A stretch of DNA of 60,037 bases, taken from the NCBI GenBank assembly GCA_018239665.1, contig JAFEGV010000005.1:1-60037 (forward strand), in the 5' to 3' direction. A program made the translations under genes and the position numbers. Under the pieces are notes generated by a model. It worked only from the letters and a program-made list of their open reading frames with translations. It did not search any database and was not told the DNA's origin. Source of the stretch: Verrucomicrobiota bacterium (GTDB lineage: Bacteria > Chlamydiota > Chlamydiia > Chlamydiales > Rhabdochlamydiaceae). Every line of letters starts with the position of its first letter. Positions within the stretch are counted from its first letter, which is position 1. Positions 16,440 through 24,973 of this stretch are shown here, in pieces.

Positions 16440-17996
16440 TTAGTAAGCCCCGCCGAGATTAGTAAGTCGTGTGCGGATTTCCAAAGGCAGCTCCGGCAGC
16501 AGTGGATTGCCATCATAGAAAAGTCTGAAGAGTCCTGAGAGGTCGCCGATCTCCGGAGGCCAGCTTGACAGCTGGTTGTTGTCTAGGGAAAGAAATTGGA
16601 GGTTCTTTAAGCTGCCGATTTGGGAAGGCAGGCTCTGCAGTTCATTGTCATTGATGAGGAGCCGCTCTAGTTCTCCAAGCCCTGCGATTTGAGGAGGAAG
16701 ACCTTGCAGCTTGTTTTGTTGTAAATGAAGCCAACACAGCGCAATCAGATTGCCAATCTCACCAGGAAGGTCCTTTAAGAGGTTCTTTGATAATGAAAGT
16801 GTAATCAGTTTGGTCAAGAATCCAATTTCAGCAGGCAGGCTTTCCAAGCGGTTGCCTTCAAGATAGAGGTATTTGAGGTTGGCAAGGCCTTTAATTTCAT
16901 GGGGCAGCTCTACTAGTTGGTTATTGTTGATATAACACATTTCTAATTGACGGAGGGCGCCAAATTGCGGGGGCAGAGCTTTTAATTGATTATTATTTAA
17001 CCAAAGGTTCTTTAGTTCCGTGAAATTGCCGATTTGAGGAGGAACATTTTGCAGGAGGTTGCCATTAGCATTTAGGTCTTTTAGATGAACGAGATTGCCG
17101 ATCTCTTCGGGCAGGCTTTCTAGTAGGTTGTCGTTCAATACAAGGACGTTAAGTTGAACCATACTGCCGATTTGGGGAGGAAGGGTCTTAAGATGATTGT
17201 TGCCGACGTTTAGGTTTTCTAGCTGAGGAAGATCGAATAGAACTGCGGGCAGGCTTTCCAGCTCGTTATGATCCAGCGTGAGTATCTGGAGTTTAGCAAG
17301 GTTGGCGAATTGAGCTGGGAGGTTTGAAAGACGGTTGTTGGCTAGATAAAGGAAGTTTAATTGGCCGAAACAGCCGATCTCCGGAGGCAAAACTTCCAAA
17401 TGAAGGTGTGAAAGATCTAAAAATGTAACCTGATTGATCCGTTCAGCATGTGCAGGATCGTTTAGCCATGCGCGAATTTCATCGGCATTTCCAGGAATCG
17501 TTTCATCGGGCTGAAAGTTAAGGTCTGCATGAAGCCTGCTCCAGACTTTTTCTAGCGAAGCATTATAAAGCCCTTGATAATCCCGAGGTAAAACCAATGT
17601 GGCTGGAGGGGGAAGCAGTTTTGCAGACAGGCCTTGAAATTTGGAAAAAAAAGACTGGGCGACGCTAGGATTCGCCGTTTCGATCTGCTCGAACACCTGG
17701 GCAAACGGAGGAAGCTTAAAACAGGGCAGTTCTTTGACCATATGCCAGTAGGGCTTTAAAACTGCTAGTTCAGCGACTTGGTTCCACAGCGTGCAGACTT
17801 CGCGGACTGGACGCAGGTTCAACAAGTCGCCCGGCTGGTTATTCCCTGACATAAAGGAGAAGACCTGCGATAGGGCCTGAGGTGATTGATCTGAAACACT
17901 CTGACCACCTTGACTTTCATTAGAAGCATCATCCGGGTTTTGTGGAATCTGATAAGGATCGTTAATACTACGATTAAAATTAATATTATAAGGCAT
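16440..17996 (-). CDS. F-box-like/leucine-rich-repeat protein, long paralogue
   Basis: A 518-residue protein. The F-box-like segment lies at residues about 40-84 (QALSQVFSFMS, DLLNLRPVREVCTLWNQ, KPYW) and is nearly identical to that of the downstream gene. The linker, including the cap IRAWLNDPAHAERI that opens the LRR block, is also shared. About 14 LRRs follow (consensus NxLxxLPxxIGxLxxL), compared with about six in the paralogue. The conserved N-termini and different repeat numbers indicate tandem duplication with expansion or loss of repeats, which would change target choice while keeping the ligase-recruiting part. The ATG at 17996 has GGGGAT close upstream. F-box assignment rests on pattern; Skp1 binding is inference. 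Confidence 0.8.
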   Translation of the reverse strand: MPYNINFNRSINDPYQIPQNPDDASNESQGGQSVSDQSPQALSQVFSFMSGNNQPGDLLNLRPVREVCTLWNQVAELAVLKPYWHMVKELPCFKLPPFAQVFEQIETANPSVAQSFFSKFQGLSAKLLPPPATLVLPRDYQGLYNASLEKVWSRLHADLNFQPDETIPGNADEIRAWLNDPAHAERINQVTFLDLSHLHLEVLPPEIGCFGQLNFLYLANNRLSNLPAQFANLAKLQILTLDHNELESLPAVLFDLPQLENLNVGNNHLKTLPPQIGSMVQLNVLVLNDNLLESLPEEIGNLVHLKDLNANGNLLQNVPPQIGNFTELKNLWLNNNQLKALPPQFGALRQLEMCYINNNQLVELPHEIKGLANLKYLYLEGNRLESLPAEIGFLTKLITLSLSKNLLKDLPGEIGNLIALCWLHLQQNKLQGLPPQIAGLGELERLLINDNELQSLPSQIGSLKNLQFLSLDNNQLSSWPPEIGDLSGLFRLFYDGNPLLPELPLEIRTRLTNLGGAY

Positions 17997-18247
17997 TGAA
18001 ATCCCCAAGAAAATTGTTAATTTGCGTTTAAATTTTATTTAAAAGATATCATTTATGTATAGATAAACTTTAATTACACAATCAAAATTTTCACCGAGAA
18101 TTAATAGTTAGAACGATACGAGATGATAGGGGGACGTTGCCGATCTTTAACAGTTAAGACTATAACCAACTAATTATTAAAAGTATAGCTCTATATTCAA
18201 CTGAAGGAAGCTGTGTTCCAGATTAACAAAACGTCTGATAATTGATG

Positions 18248-18955
18248 TTATGTTGGAGTTCGAGGATAAAGAACGGTCACGTTGATCCCGGCCAGTTGCG
18301 GATCGGCAAAATCGATCGGGAAAAAGCTGGAATGGGATATTTGGGGTGTCAAATGAGATAAGCCAGAGATCAAGAAAGCCGGTTTCTTCCCAGCTCCCGA
18401 AAATTGGGCAATGGTTTTGACCATCTCCTCGTTGCGCTCCAACATGACTGCTTTGTCGTTCATATATCGGATCATGGGCAGAAGAAGTTCATTTTCTCTA
18501 TAAAATGCAAAGGAATCGCTTTGCAACTTGCTCGAATCCTCTTGGACCTCGGATAAGCTATATTTTCCGGTCTTCTCCATGTCCATTTTCTTCAAGGCCA
18601 ATGAGATTTCACGCTGCCGGATCTCCTCGATTTTTTGGACCATTTCCGGTGTTTTTCCAATCGCTTCCGAGACCCGGGACTTATCCCATCCATAGACATT
18701 AAAGCTTTGGGAAAGGAATACAGACTGGATATTGGTCTTCTGATCGATTCGAACGCCGGCCTTTTCGGCTTCGACTAAAATGGGACTGTCCTTATCGGCA
18801 AAAGTGTCAATAAAGAGCGTATTGGTCTTTCGATGGGCCAGGCTATCATGATGTTCGCAGAGAAGAAAAACATGGGTCTCTTCCAAGGAATGCTTTAACG
18901 GATAAACAATAGCGTAGTTGTTCGCGATAAACTCAGATAAAGAAGCGGCTGCCAT
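18248..18955 (-). CDS. TIKI/TraB/ChaN-like superfamily protein (putative)
   Basis: A 235-residue protein. Three spaced motifs resemble the TIKI/TraB/ChaN/EreA fold: LLCEHHDS with an adjacent Arg near residue 33, ERNEEMVKTI around residue 173, and LISGLSHLTP near residue 197 (family: GExH, RNxxM, GxxH). In that fold the His and Glu residues bind metal or act in hydrolysis. The first motif has Cys where Gly is usual. It sits 21 bases downstream of the caspase-like/LRR gene on the same strand and is likely co-transcribed, which hints at a shared host-directed role. The assignment is motif-based only. Confidence 0.55.
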   Translation of the reverse strand: MAAASLSEFIANNYAIVYPLKHSLEETHVFLLCEHHDSLAHRKTNTLFIDTFADKDSPILVEAEKAGVRIDQKTNIQSVFLSQSFNVYGWDKSRVSEAIGKTPEMVQKIEEIRQREISLALKKMDMEKTGKYSLSEVQEDSSKLQSDSFAFYRENELLLPMIRYMNDKAVMLERNEEMVKTIAQFSGAGKKPAFLISGLSHLTPQISHSSFFPIDFADPQLAGINVTVLYPRTPT

Positions 18956-18976
18956 GATAATCTCCTAAATGTTGAT

Positions 18977-21334
18977 TTAATCCTCTTCAACGGATCCTTC
19001 GACAGGATTCCCATACAGATGAAGAGATGGGATCTTTTCACAGAAAGCCGCATCCTCTTCTGTTAGCTCCTTGATCCAATTGTGAGAGAGATCTAATTCC
19101 TTGAGATTGGGCAAGGACGCCGCCTCTAACGGAATATGCTTGAACTGATTTTCAAAGAGATAAAACGATTCCAAACTGGCCAATAGGCCGATCTGAGCAG
19201 GAAGCTTTGGGATCAGGTTACCGCTCAGATTGAGCTTTTTTAGTTCAGCCAAGTAACAAATATCGGGAGGAACTTCAGAAAATTCATTGTGGCTCAAATT
19301 GAGCTCCTGAAGCTGAGTTAAACCCCTGATTTCAAGAGGGACCGCAATGAGTTGGTTTCCAGATAAGTTTAGGCAGGTCAAATGGGGCAGAAATAGGATC
19401 TCGCGCGGAAGCGACTGCAAACCTTTGTCATTCAGGTCCAGCCGCGTGATCTGGCTTAAACGATCAGCTAGGGCAGGATCGGATAGAAAACGACGCATTT
19501 CATCCGGAGTTTTAAGAGAGATCGAGACACCCAGGATCCGCTTGACCTCTTGTCCCAGCGTCATTAAAGAACTTTCGTCATCGTTCAAACCACGCTGAAA
19601 AAGAGTCGCCTTTTGCTTCTGATAGGTCACGGTCGTTTCAACAAATTTGACAGCGCCATCTCTTAGACGATCATTAGGTACAGCCTGCGCAATAGCAAGG
19701 GCATTGCAAAACTGGCCTCTGTGGATCATCTCGCCCGCAAGAGGAAAGAGGATATCATAGGCACGAACTGGGCTCAAAGTGGAGCTCTTAAGCATCAGTT
19801 TAGGAAGCTTCCCATCAGGAAACAGAGAAAAGACCTCGTTCATCATCTCTATCGATCCGCAATGCAAGGCAACATCGCAAATCGATCTGCCGTCCCGATA
19901 TCGGCTATAGATATCGATCCCCTCGCTGATCAATTCCCTAAAAGCTGCCATGTCGTTGCTTTCAACTGCCCTTTTCAACTTTAAATCCCTTTCCTCTAAA
20001 TGCAGTTCGTTGAAGTGGAACTCGGAGATCTTTTCCATATGGGCATCAAAGCAAGGGTCCTCAGTAGACGCGATCGCTTCAAACCACTCTTTTACCCTAT
20101 CATGCTGTTTGGCCAGTAGGAAAGACTCCTTGATTTGCCGATGAACTCTTCCCAACACGGTTTCTGACAACGTTTCATGCCGGTTTGGATGGATGGCCAA
20201 GTTCGAAAGCGCATAAATCATCCGGATCGCCGGATTATCAGACGTTCCTGTAATCCTCTCCCCGTTGTCAAGCATCATAAATAGTGTTTTGAACTGGTCG
20301 ACGTAAGCGCAGCCTAAAAGAAACAGGTAAACCTTCACATACGTATTGTCAGGGATGAAGAGATTGTGGAACGTCCCCTTGCCATCAACCTGTAACTCAT
20401 GGGACTCCAATCTTGGCGCCAAAGCTAAGGTCGTCGCTCCGGAATAGGTAAATGGCCCACCGGAATTATGCAGATTTTCTAAAGCTTCCAACATCTCGCG
20501 CCAAATGACCGGAACTTCCTCTTTCTGTAAATGGATGTTTCGGAGTTTTGCTTCTACTTCATGGCAGAGTCTCTTAATGATCTCTGTATGCGCTTTTTTA
20601 AATTTTTCCATTTCGGAAGGGAATCGGCTTAAACCGACTGCCTCGCAGCAAAAATCATAGATCTTTTCTAAAGGAAGATCGAACTCAGACGAATTGAAAA
20701 AGTTCCAAAGAGCATCGACTTCGACCAAAGAAACATGATGGACCCTCTCTTCCGCACTTTTGAAATAGCACCTGCTCTCATCCCCTTCCAATCCAACGTA
20801 GCGGATATGCTTGGGCAAATCCCGAGCAAATTCAATTGAAAACTCAGAAACGCGGCTCCCCAGCACAAAAACACCTGGGCGGACAAGCGTTGCCAGGAAC
20901 TTGAGAAGATTGTCTTTCCCTAAGCCGTTGTTGCAGGATTCCGTTGCAAGGACGCCTCCAGGACGAACACTTTTGCAAATCTTTTCCAATGACGCTTGAT
21001 GCTCTCCGGCAAGCTCTGTTGAGACCACTCCTCCGTCAATTGACGTCAACGTGCATGTCTTCGGGGTCCCATGACCTCTAAAATGCAATTGATCAACTCC
21101 GCCCGGATAAGTCGATTGCAAATACTCGGCGACCTCGGCAAGCGTCCGAAATACCTTTGTGTCCACAGCAAGACCGTTTAGAGCTGCCGTCTCAACTCGA
21201 GCTAAAAATTGGGCCTCTGTATCCCTGAAAGCGCCAACCTTATCTTGTGGAGAAGTAATATAGAGAGCTACACGTTGCTGCGAAACTTCTGCTAAAGAAT
21301 CCGCTGGGGACAATAATGGACTAGATGAAGACAT
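18977..21334 (-). CDS. Caspase-like (clan CD) cysteine peptidase domain with LRR C-terminus
   Basis: A 785-residue protein in three parts. The N-terminal domain has a predicted His-Cys dyad. H88 sits in QLHFRGHG and C134 in VLATESCNNG, each at the end of a hydrophobic strand as in caspases, gingipains and other clan CD peptidases. The middle (about 150-600) is helical and shared with the paralogue at 24974-26983, for example YLFLLG and YALSNLAIHP. The C-terminus has about six LRRs, opened by a cap (MRRFLSDPALADRL) like that of the F-box/LRR proteins. The ATG at 21334 is preferred because GAGG precedes it. The start lies 8 bases after the stop of the upstream gene, so they form an operon. Protease activity is inferred. 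Confidence 0.72.
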   Translation of the reverse strand: MSSSSPLLSPADSLAEVSQQRVALYITSPQDKVGAFRDTEAQFLARVETAALNGLAVDTKVFRTLAEVAEYLQSTYPGGVDQLHFRGHGTPKTCTLTSIDGGVVSTELAGEHQASLEKICKSVRPGGVLATESCNNGLGKDNLLKFLATLVRPGVFVLGSRVSEFSIEFARDLPKHIRYVGLEGDESRCYFKSAEERVHHVSLVEVDALWNFFNSSEFDLPLEKIYDFCCEAVGLSRFPSEMEKFKKAHTEIIKRLCHEVEAKLRNIHLQKEEVPVIWREMLEALENLHNSGGPFTYSGATTLALAPRLESHELQVDGKGTFHNLFIPDNTYVKVYLFLLGCAYVDQFKTLFMMLDNGERITGTSDNPAIRMIYALSNLAIHPNRHETLSETVLGRVHRQIKESFLLAKQHDRVKEWFEAIASTEDPCFDAHMEKISEFHFNELHLEERDLKLKRAVESNDMAAFRELISEGIDIYSRYRDGRSICDVALHCGSIEMMNEVFSLFPDGKLPKLMLKSSTLSPVRAYDILFPLAGEMIHRGQFCNALAIAQAVPNDRLRDGAVKFVETTVTYQKQKATLFQRGLNDDESSLMTLGQEVKRILGVSISLKTPDEMRRFLSDPALADRLSQITRLDLNDKGLQSLPREILFLPHLTCLNLSGNQLIAVPLEIRGLTQLQELNLSHNEFSEVPPDICYLAELKKLNLSGNLIPKLPAQIGLLASLESFYLFENQFKHIPLEAASLPNLKELDLSHNWIKELTEEDAAFCEKIPSLHLYGNPVEGSVEED

Positions 21335-21342
21335 CTTTGTCC

Positions 21343-22191
21343 TCAACCCGTTGAACGGTAATAACCGCTCAAGCTAGTAATAATTTTCTTTCTTAGGCTA
21401 GGCTGCTGCAGATCAGGGCTTGGCGTTTGAGATGAAGCTGGAGCTGGCGAGCTCGGTTTGGAATCTTCGCCCGAAATGCTCAATTCATCAACTTCGCTTG
21501 CAGAAGCTGAAATGCTATTCGATGTGCTCATGCTGGAAACATCTGGGCTGCTAGAAGATACAGGAATAGCCTCTTCAACTAAACGTTCTTGAAAAGCAGT
21601 TTTATTAAACAATTCGACAAGAGCTTTGTCCTCTTCGTCCAAATATCCATCCCTTGGATAAATGTATTCATATTCGCCCATGTTAAGATAGATACCCGCG
21701 AGCTCCTCGTCATCATCCGTTTCAATGAATTCAGCGCCCAAAATCCGGTCGGGGTTCTGGACGTATAGAGATTCGAATACAGCGCGGGCAGCATTAATGT
21801 AATCTGCATCCGTTCTCGAGAGCTGGATGTGTTCGACTGATCGGTTTGGTGTGATATTTTCGACAATCTTGGCTGGAAATTCTTTCATAAAATGCAAGGG
21901 GTACGTCCAGCTCATTCCACATCCGTACATGTACATTTGTCGATCATCTTTTAAATCGATGTAAGCGCATCGCAAAATCAAATCATCAGCCTTCAAAAGT
22001 TTTGTTGGAATTTCGAGATTGCTCAGATCTGCGTTTAAGTTGCCAACTTGCCAACGCTCTCTGCTTGGAGGAAGAAGCTCGTCAGGAAATAGTCCTGTGA
22101 CATCTTCAAGATGGTCGATACCAATGGCTTCTAATTGATCTTGTATTTCCAGATTTGGATGAAAAATGCGTTGATTAGCTTCGATTCCCAT
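21343..22191 (-). CDS. Hypothetical protein with Ser-rich C-terminal tail
   Basis: A 282-residue protein without a family I recognise. Residues about 1-205 look globular and acidic (several D/E runs). The region about 210-265 is a low-complexity Ser/Pro tail. It is directly upstream of, and co-oriented with, the caspase-like/LRR gene (8 bases apart using that gene's ATG). It could therefore be a partner, inhibitor or chaperone, but the size is larger than typical type III chaperones. An AT-rich leader of about 230 bases lies upstream. Confidence 0.6.
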   Translation of the reverse strand: MGIEANQRIFHPNLEIQDQLEAIGIDHLEDVTGLFPDELLPPSRERWQVGNLNADLSNLEIPTKLLKADDLILRCAYIDLKDDRQMYMYGCGMSWTYPLHFMKEFPAKIVENITPNRSVEHIQLSRTDADYINAARAVFESLYVQNPDRILGAEFIETDDDEELAGIYLNMGEYEYIYPRDGYLDEEDKALVELFNKTAFQERLVEEAIPVSSSSPDVSSMSTSNSISASASEVDELSISGEDSKPSSPAPASSQTPSPDLQQPSLRKKIITSLSGYYRSTG

Positions 22192-22377
22192 AAATACACC
22201 TAAATTTAAAATTAAATATTATCTAAAAACATTATATCATAACTTTTAAATAAAATAAATATATTTTTAAGAAATAAAAAAGCGAAACCAAACTTAATTA
22301 CAAAAAATTTTTACACTTAAACTTGAAGAATTTGAAAGATCGACTTAATAGATTAATAATAAGGTGTTTAAATAGAA

Positions 22378-22410
22378 ATTCCCTGCCAAGGACTAAGAAT
22401 GGCAGGGAAT
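22378..22410 (-). terminator. Hairpin terminator after exported hypothetical gene
   Basis: ATTCCCTGCCA at 22378 pairs perfectly with TGGCAGGGAAT ending at 22410 (11-bp stem, 11-base loop), starting 16 bases after the stop of the minus-strand gene at 22427. On the minus strand it runs into TTCTATTTAA, a T-rich tail. Confidence 0.75.
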
Positions 22411-22426
22411 GAATTGAGAGATGAAC

Positions 22427-23077
22427 TTATGACATCGACTCGGCGGCCTTAACCTGTTCCGGCTGGCTTAAATGGGTTTCGAGCGACGTTTGTTCCAATG
22501 TTTCTAAATCGATCACGGTCACAGCAAATGTGTCCTTTACCTTGTCCTTTGGAACAAAGAGGATCCTGTGGAAGGTGGAATAGGGGGAAACAACCTCGCC
22601 TTTTTCCTTTAAAGACTTCGCATGGAAATCTTTTTTAAGGTTCCGGTGATGGGTATAGGTCCTGATCCCGTCAATTGTGCTAGGGATCATAAAGGGCCAA
22701 AACAAGAAACTGAGGATCTTCCAACCCACAGCCCTTGGAATAGTCGATTTAGTGACTTTGAATGCGACCTTTTTAGGATCGATATGAGGAAGGTCGACCG
22801 AACTTGCGCAAAGCGAGTATTCATTGGCCGTGTTGTTTTGAACATTGACTTGAACAGGAACAACGCCGCGGCTAATGAGGTCGTGGCCCAGGAGAAACTT
22901 GCTTTCATCCGGCGTAAAAGACTTAGCTGTTACGACGACTTCATGTTCCGGAGTAAACGGCAAAACTTCCGGTACGATGGACCCAAAAGACGCTGCAAAG
23001 CGTTTCTGTTCCATTCCTGTCATGACTGACAGCGCGCCTGCAATGCCGATCATTCCATAAGAAAAATACTTCTTCAT
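22427..23077 (-). CDS. Hypothetical protein with N-terminal signal/anchor and a central hydrophobic segment
   Basis: A 216-residue protein beginning MKKYFSYGMIGIAGALSVM, a Lys-rich start followed by a hydrophobic core that looks like an export signal or anchor. A second hydrophobic stretch (ILSFLFWPFMIPSTI) sits near residue 125. The flanks have a beta-rich look. I do not recognise the family. It is monocistronic with its own terminator and probably located in the envelope. Confidence 0.65.
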   Translation of the reverse strand: MKKYFSYGMIGIAGALSVMTGMEQKRFAASFGSIVPEVLPFTPEHEVVVTAKSFTPDESKFLLGHDLISRGVVPVQVNVQNNTANEYSLCASSVDLPHIDPKKVAFKVTKSTIPRAVGWKILSFLFWPFMIPSTIDGIRTYTHHRNLKKDFHAKSLKEKGEVVSPYSTFHRILFVPKDKVKDTFAVTVIDLETLEQTSLETHLSQPEQVKAAESMS

Positions 23078-23257
23078 AATCCTCCAACTTAAAATAATTT
23101 AGATCAAAATCATAGTGTCAATTTGCGTTTATTTCAACAATTAAAATAACATTAATTACTCGCAACGCAACTCATTAATAACCAGAAAAAATGAGAAGTT
23201 GAAAAATTTGACTTCCTCTAATATTCTTAACCAAATCTTTACAATGGGAAAAAATTT

Positions 23258-24469
23258 ATGCGAGAGATTGCGTTTCAAGCCAATTGGACCCGTGAAAATT
23301 GCCTCTTGCAATACAATCTTTCAGACATTGTCTCCTCCCCTTTCCACTCGACTTGTCAAAAAATTTATCTATGTTTTACCCGGACATTGCAATATATCAA
23401 TGAATGGATCGGATACCCTTTGCACCAATATGCAAAACAATATCTTGTCGGAGGGATGCGCGATACGCGGGAACAGTATTTAGCGGCAACGCAAGCATGG
23501 ATACAGCGCTGGGAAGGACCTTCCGCTTCTTTAGAAGATCGCCGTCTGCGCCTGGCTTACGAACCTTTCCGATTGATGATGACAACTCCCGATGGGGTTC
23601 AAATCGAAGGGACCTTATATCGATCTTTGCGGAGCCAAAATCCCGATATCCCAACCATCATTTGCACGAATCCTAACTGGGCCGACATCTCGAGAGAAAA
23701 TGGATGGAACTGGCTTCTGGACAAAGGACTTAGGAGCCCCCTTCCCTTCAACATCATCGTATTTGATTTTCGGGCGTGCGCAGGACAGGCTGGAGAACTC
23801 CATACTCCCGGCGACCTCACACTCGATGCCGACTGTTTCTACCAGTTCGCGCAGAGATCTCTGCATGTTTCAGAGCCTAACATCCACTTCATTGGATTTT
23901 GCACGGGAGCTCAAGTTGCTGCGACATTGGCAGCCCTTCATCCCTCTTCAGGAAGATTGGTCAGTCATAATTCCACCTACAATATCGGCGAGCTTATGCA
24001 TCAATCCCCCTTCATCCAAGAAGAGGCGGAACGAAATGGGACTTCTTGTTTTTGTCTGTTGAAAGAACTAGTCCGCGCCTACATCAAGTGGAGCGGCTGG
24101 GCGATGGATGTGTCCGATGCCCTCAATACAACTCACAATAGGACTCTCTTTACCCATCACGCCGAAGACCGGTTCGTCCCACGAGATCTCCACGCTTACA
24201 ATGCAATTGATCCGGAGAGGGCCGTCCACACGGCAATCCTGAGAACGAAACCGACAGTACAGATGCGCGATCCCGAGTATGCGGCACACTGGATGCCCCT
24301 CTTCTTATGCGAAGATGAAAATGGCCTGAGCGCAACTAAAAAAATTGTTAATTTTATCCTTGGACAGGATGTGTTCCATAGGACGACTGATCTTGAGTTC
24401 CGCAACCGCTACATCGTCCACGGCCACCGCAACCGCCTAAGGGATATCGAGTTGGTGCGCACGGCTTAA
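23258..24469 (+). CDS. Alpha/beta-hydrolase-fold protein with cysteine nucleophile
   Basis: A 403-residue protein. The nucleophile elbow reads GFCTGA with C215 where most hydrolases have Ser, as in dienelactone hydrolases. Upstream is the oxyanion-region sequence FDFRACAGQAGE. A late acid is D304 in HHAEDRFVP, and a candidate His is H344 in YAAHW, giving the expected Cys-Asp-His order. The first 90 residues lack similarity to the fold and may serve targeting. Chlamydial relatives with this layout are usually uncharacterised. The gene stands alone in an AT-rich setting inside the effector-like island. Hydrolase or acyl-transfer activity is likely; substrate unknown. Confidence 0.72.
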   Translation: MREIAFQANWTRENCLLQYNLSDIVSSPFHSTCQKIYLCFTRTLQYINEWIGYPLHQYAKQYLVGGMRDTREQYLAATQAWIQRWEGPSASLEDRRLRLAYEPFRLMMTTPDGVQIEGTLYRSLRSQNPDIPTIICTNPNWADISRENGWNWLLDKGLRSPLPFNIIVFDFRACAGQAGELHTPGDLTLDADCFYQFAQRSLHVSEPNIHFIGFCTGAQVAATLAALHPSSGRLVSHNSTYNIGELMHQSPFIQEEAERNGTSCFCLLKELVRAYIKWSGWAMDVSDALNTTHNRTLFTHHAEDRFVPRDLHAYNAIDPERAVHTAILRTKPTVQMRDPEYAAHWMPLFLCEDENGLSATKKIVNFILGQDVFHRTTDLEFRNRYIVHGHRNRLRDIELVRTA

Positions 24470-24553
24470 GAGGGTCTCCTTTAGTATTTTCGAAAATCTT
24501 AAAATCGCCTAAAATTGACCCGAATTTCGGCATACAAAAATTTGAGCAAAAAA

Positions 24554-24904
24554 ATGTTTGTCATCCGCTTGATCATCATGGCCTTTGTCATTCTAGGGAT
24601 CGCCCATTGCATCCCCGGCATTGAAGTTCCCAGTTTTTGGGCTGCGGCATTTTTTGCGCTTATCCTTGGAATTTTGAATGCGATCGTCCGCCCCCTTCTG
24701 CTGATCTTTACTTTACCGATCACGATCCTCACCGTCGGCCTATTTGCCCTGATCATTAACGCGCTGACGTTTTGGATGGCAGGAAGCCTCTCATTCGGCG
24801 TTGAAGTGACCTCTTTCTCTGGAGCTTTCTGGGGAGGAGCCATTGTCTGGGCTACCAGCGCCCTTCTCAACCGCCTCCAGTGGTCTCATGCCGAAATGGC
24901 CTGA
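24554..24904 (+). CDS. YvlD/phage-holin-4 family small membrane protein
   Basis: A 116-residue inner-membrane protein with four hydrophobic helices. The motif LGILNAIVRPLLLIFTLPIT near its middle is the hallmark of the YvlD (Phage_holin_4_2) family. Function is not established; despite the name most members are chromosomal, not phage lysis proteins. The ATG at 24554 gives the normal family length. A TTG 39 bases upstream would add a non-conserved polar leader, and neither start has a strong ribosome site. Confidence 0.82.
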   Translation: MFVIRLIIMAFVILGIAHCIPGIEVPSFWAAAFFALILGILNAIVRPLLLIFTLPITILTVGLFALIINALTFWMAGSLSFGVEVTSFSGAFWGGAIVWATSALLNRLQWSHAEMA

Positions 24905-24948
24905 GAACCAAAGCAAGCTTAAGACCAATGCTGTTCCACTATTAAAAG

Positions 24949-24968
24949 CCTCCCGCCGATTGCGGAGG
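24949..24968 (-). terminator. Intrinsic terminator after caspase-like/ankyrin gene
   Basis: A GC-rich stem (CCTCC, one bulged C, GC paired with GCGGAGG around CGATT) lies just after the stop of the minus-strand gene. Read on the minus strand it is followed by CTTTTAATAG, a usable U-tract. Confidence 0.65.
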
Positions 24969-24973
24969 GATAT

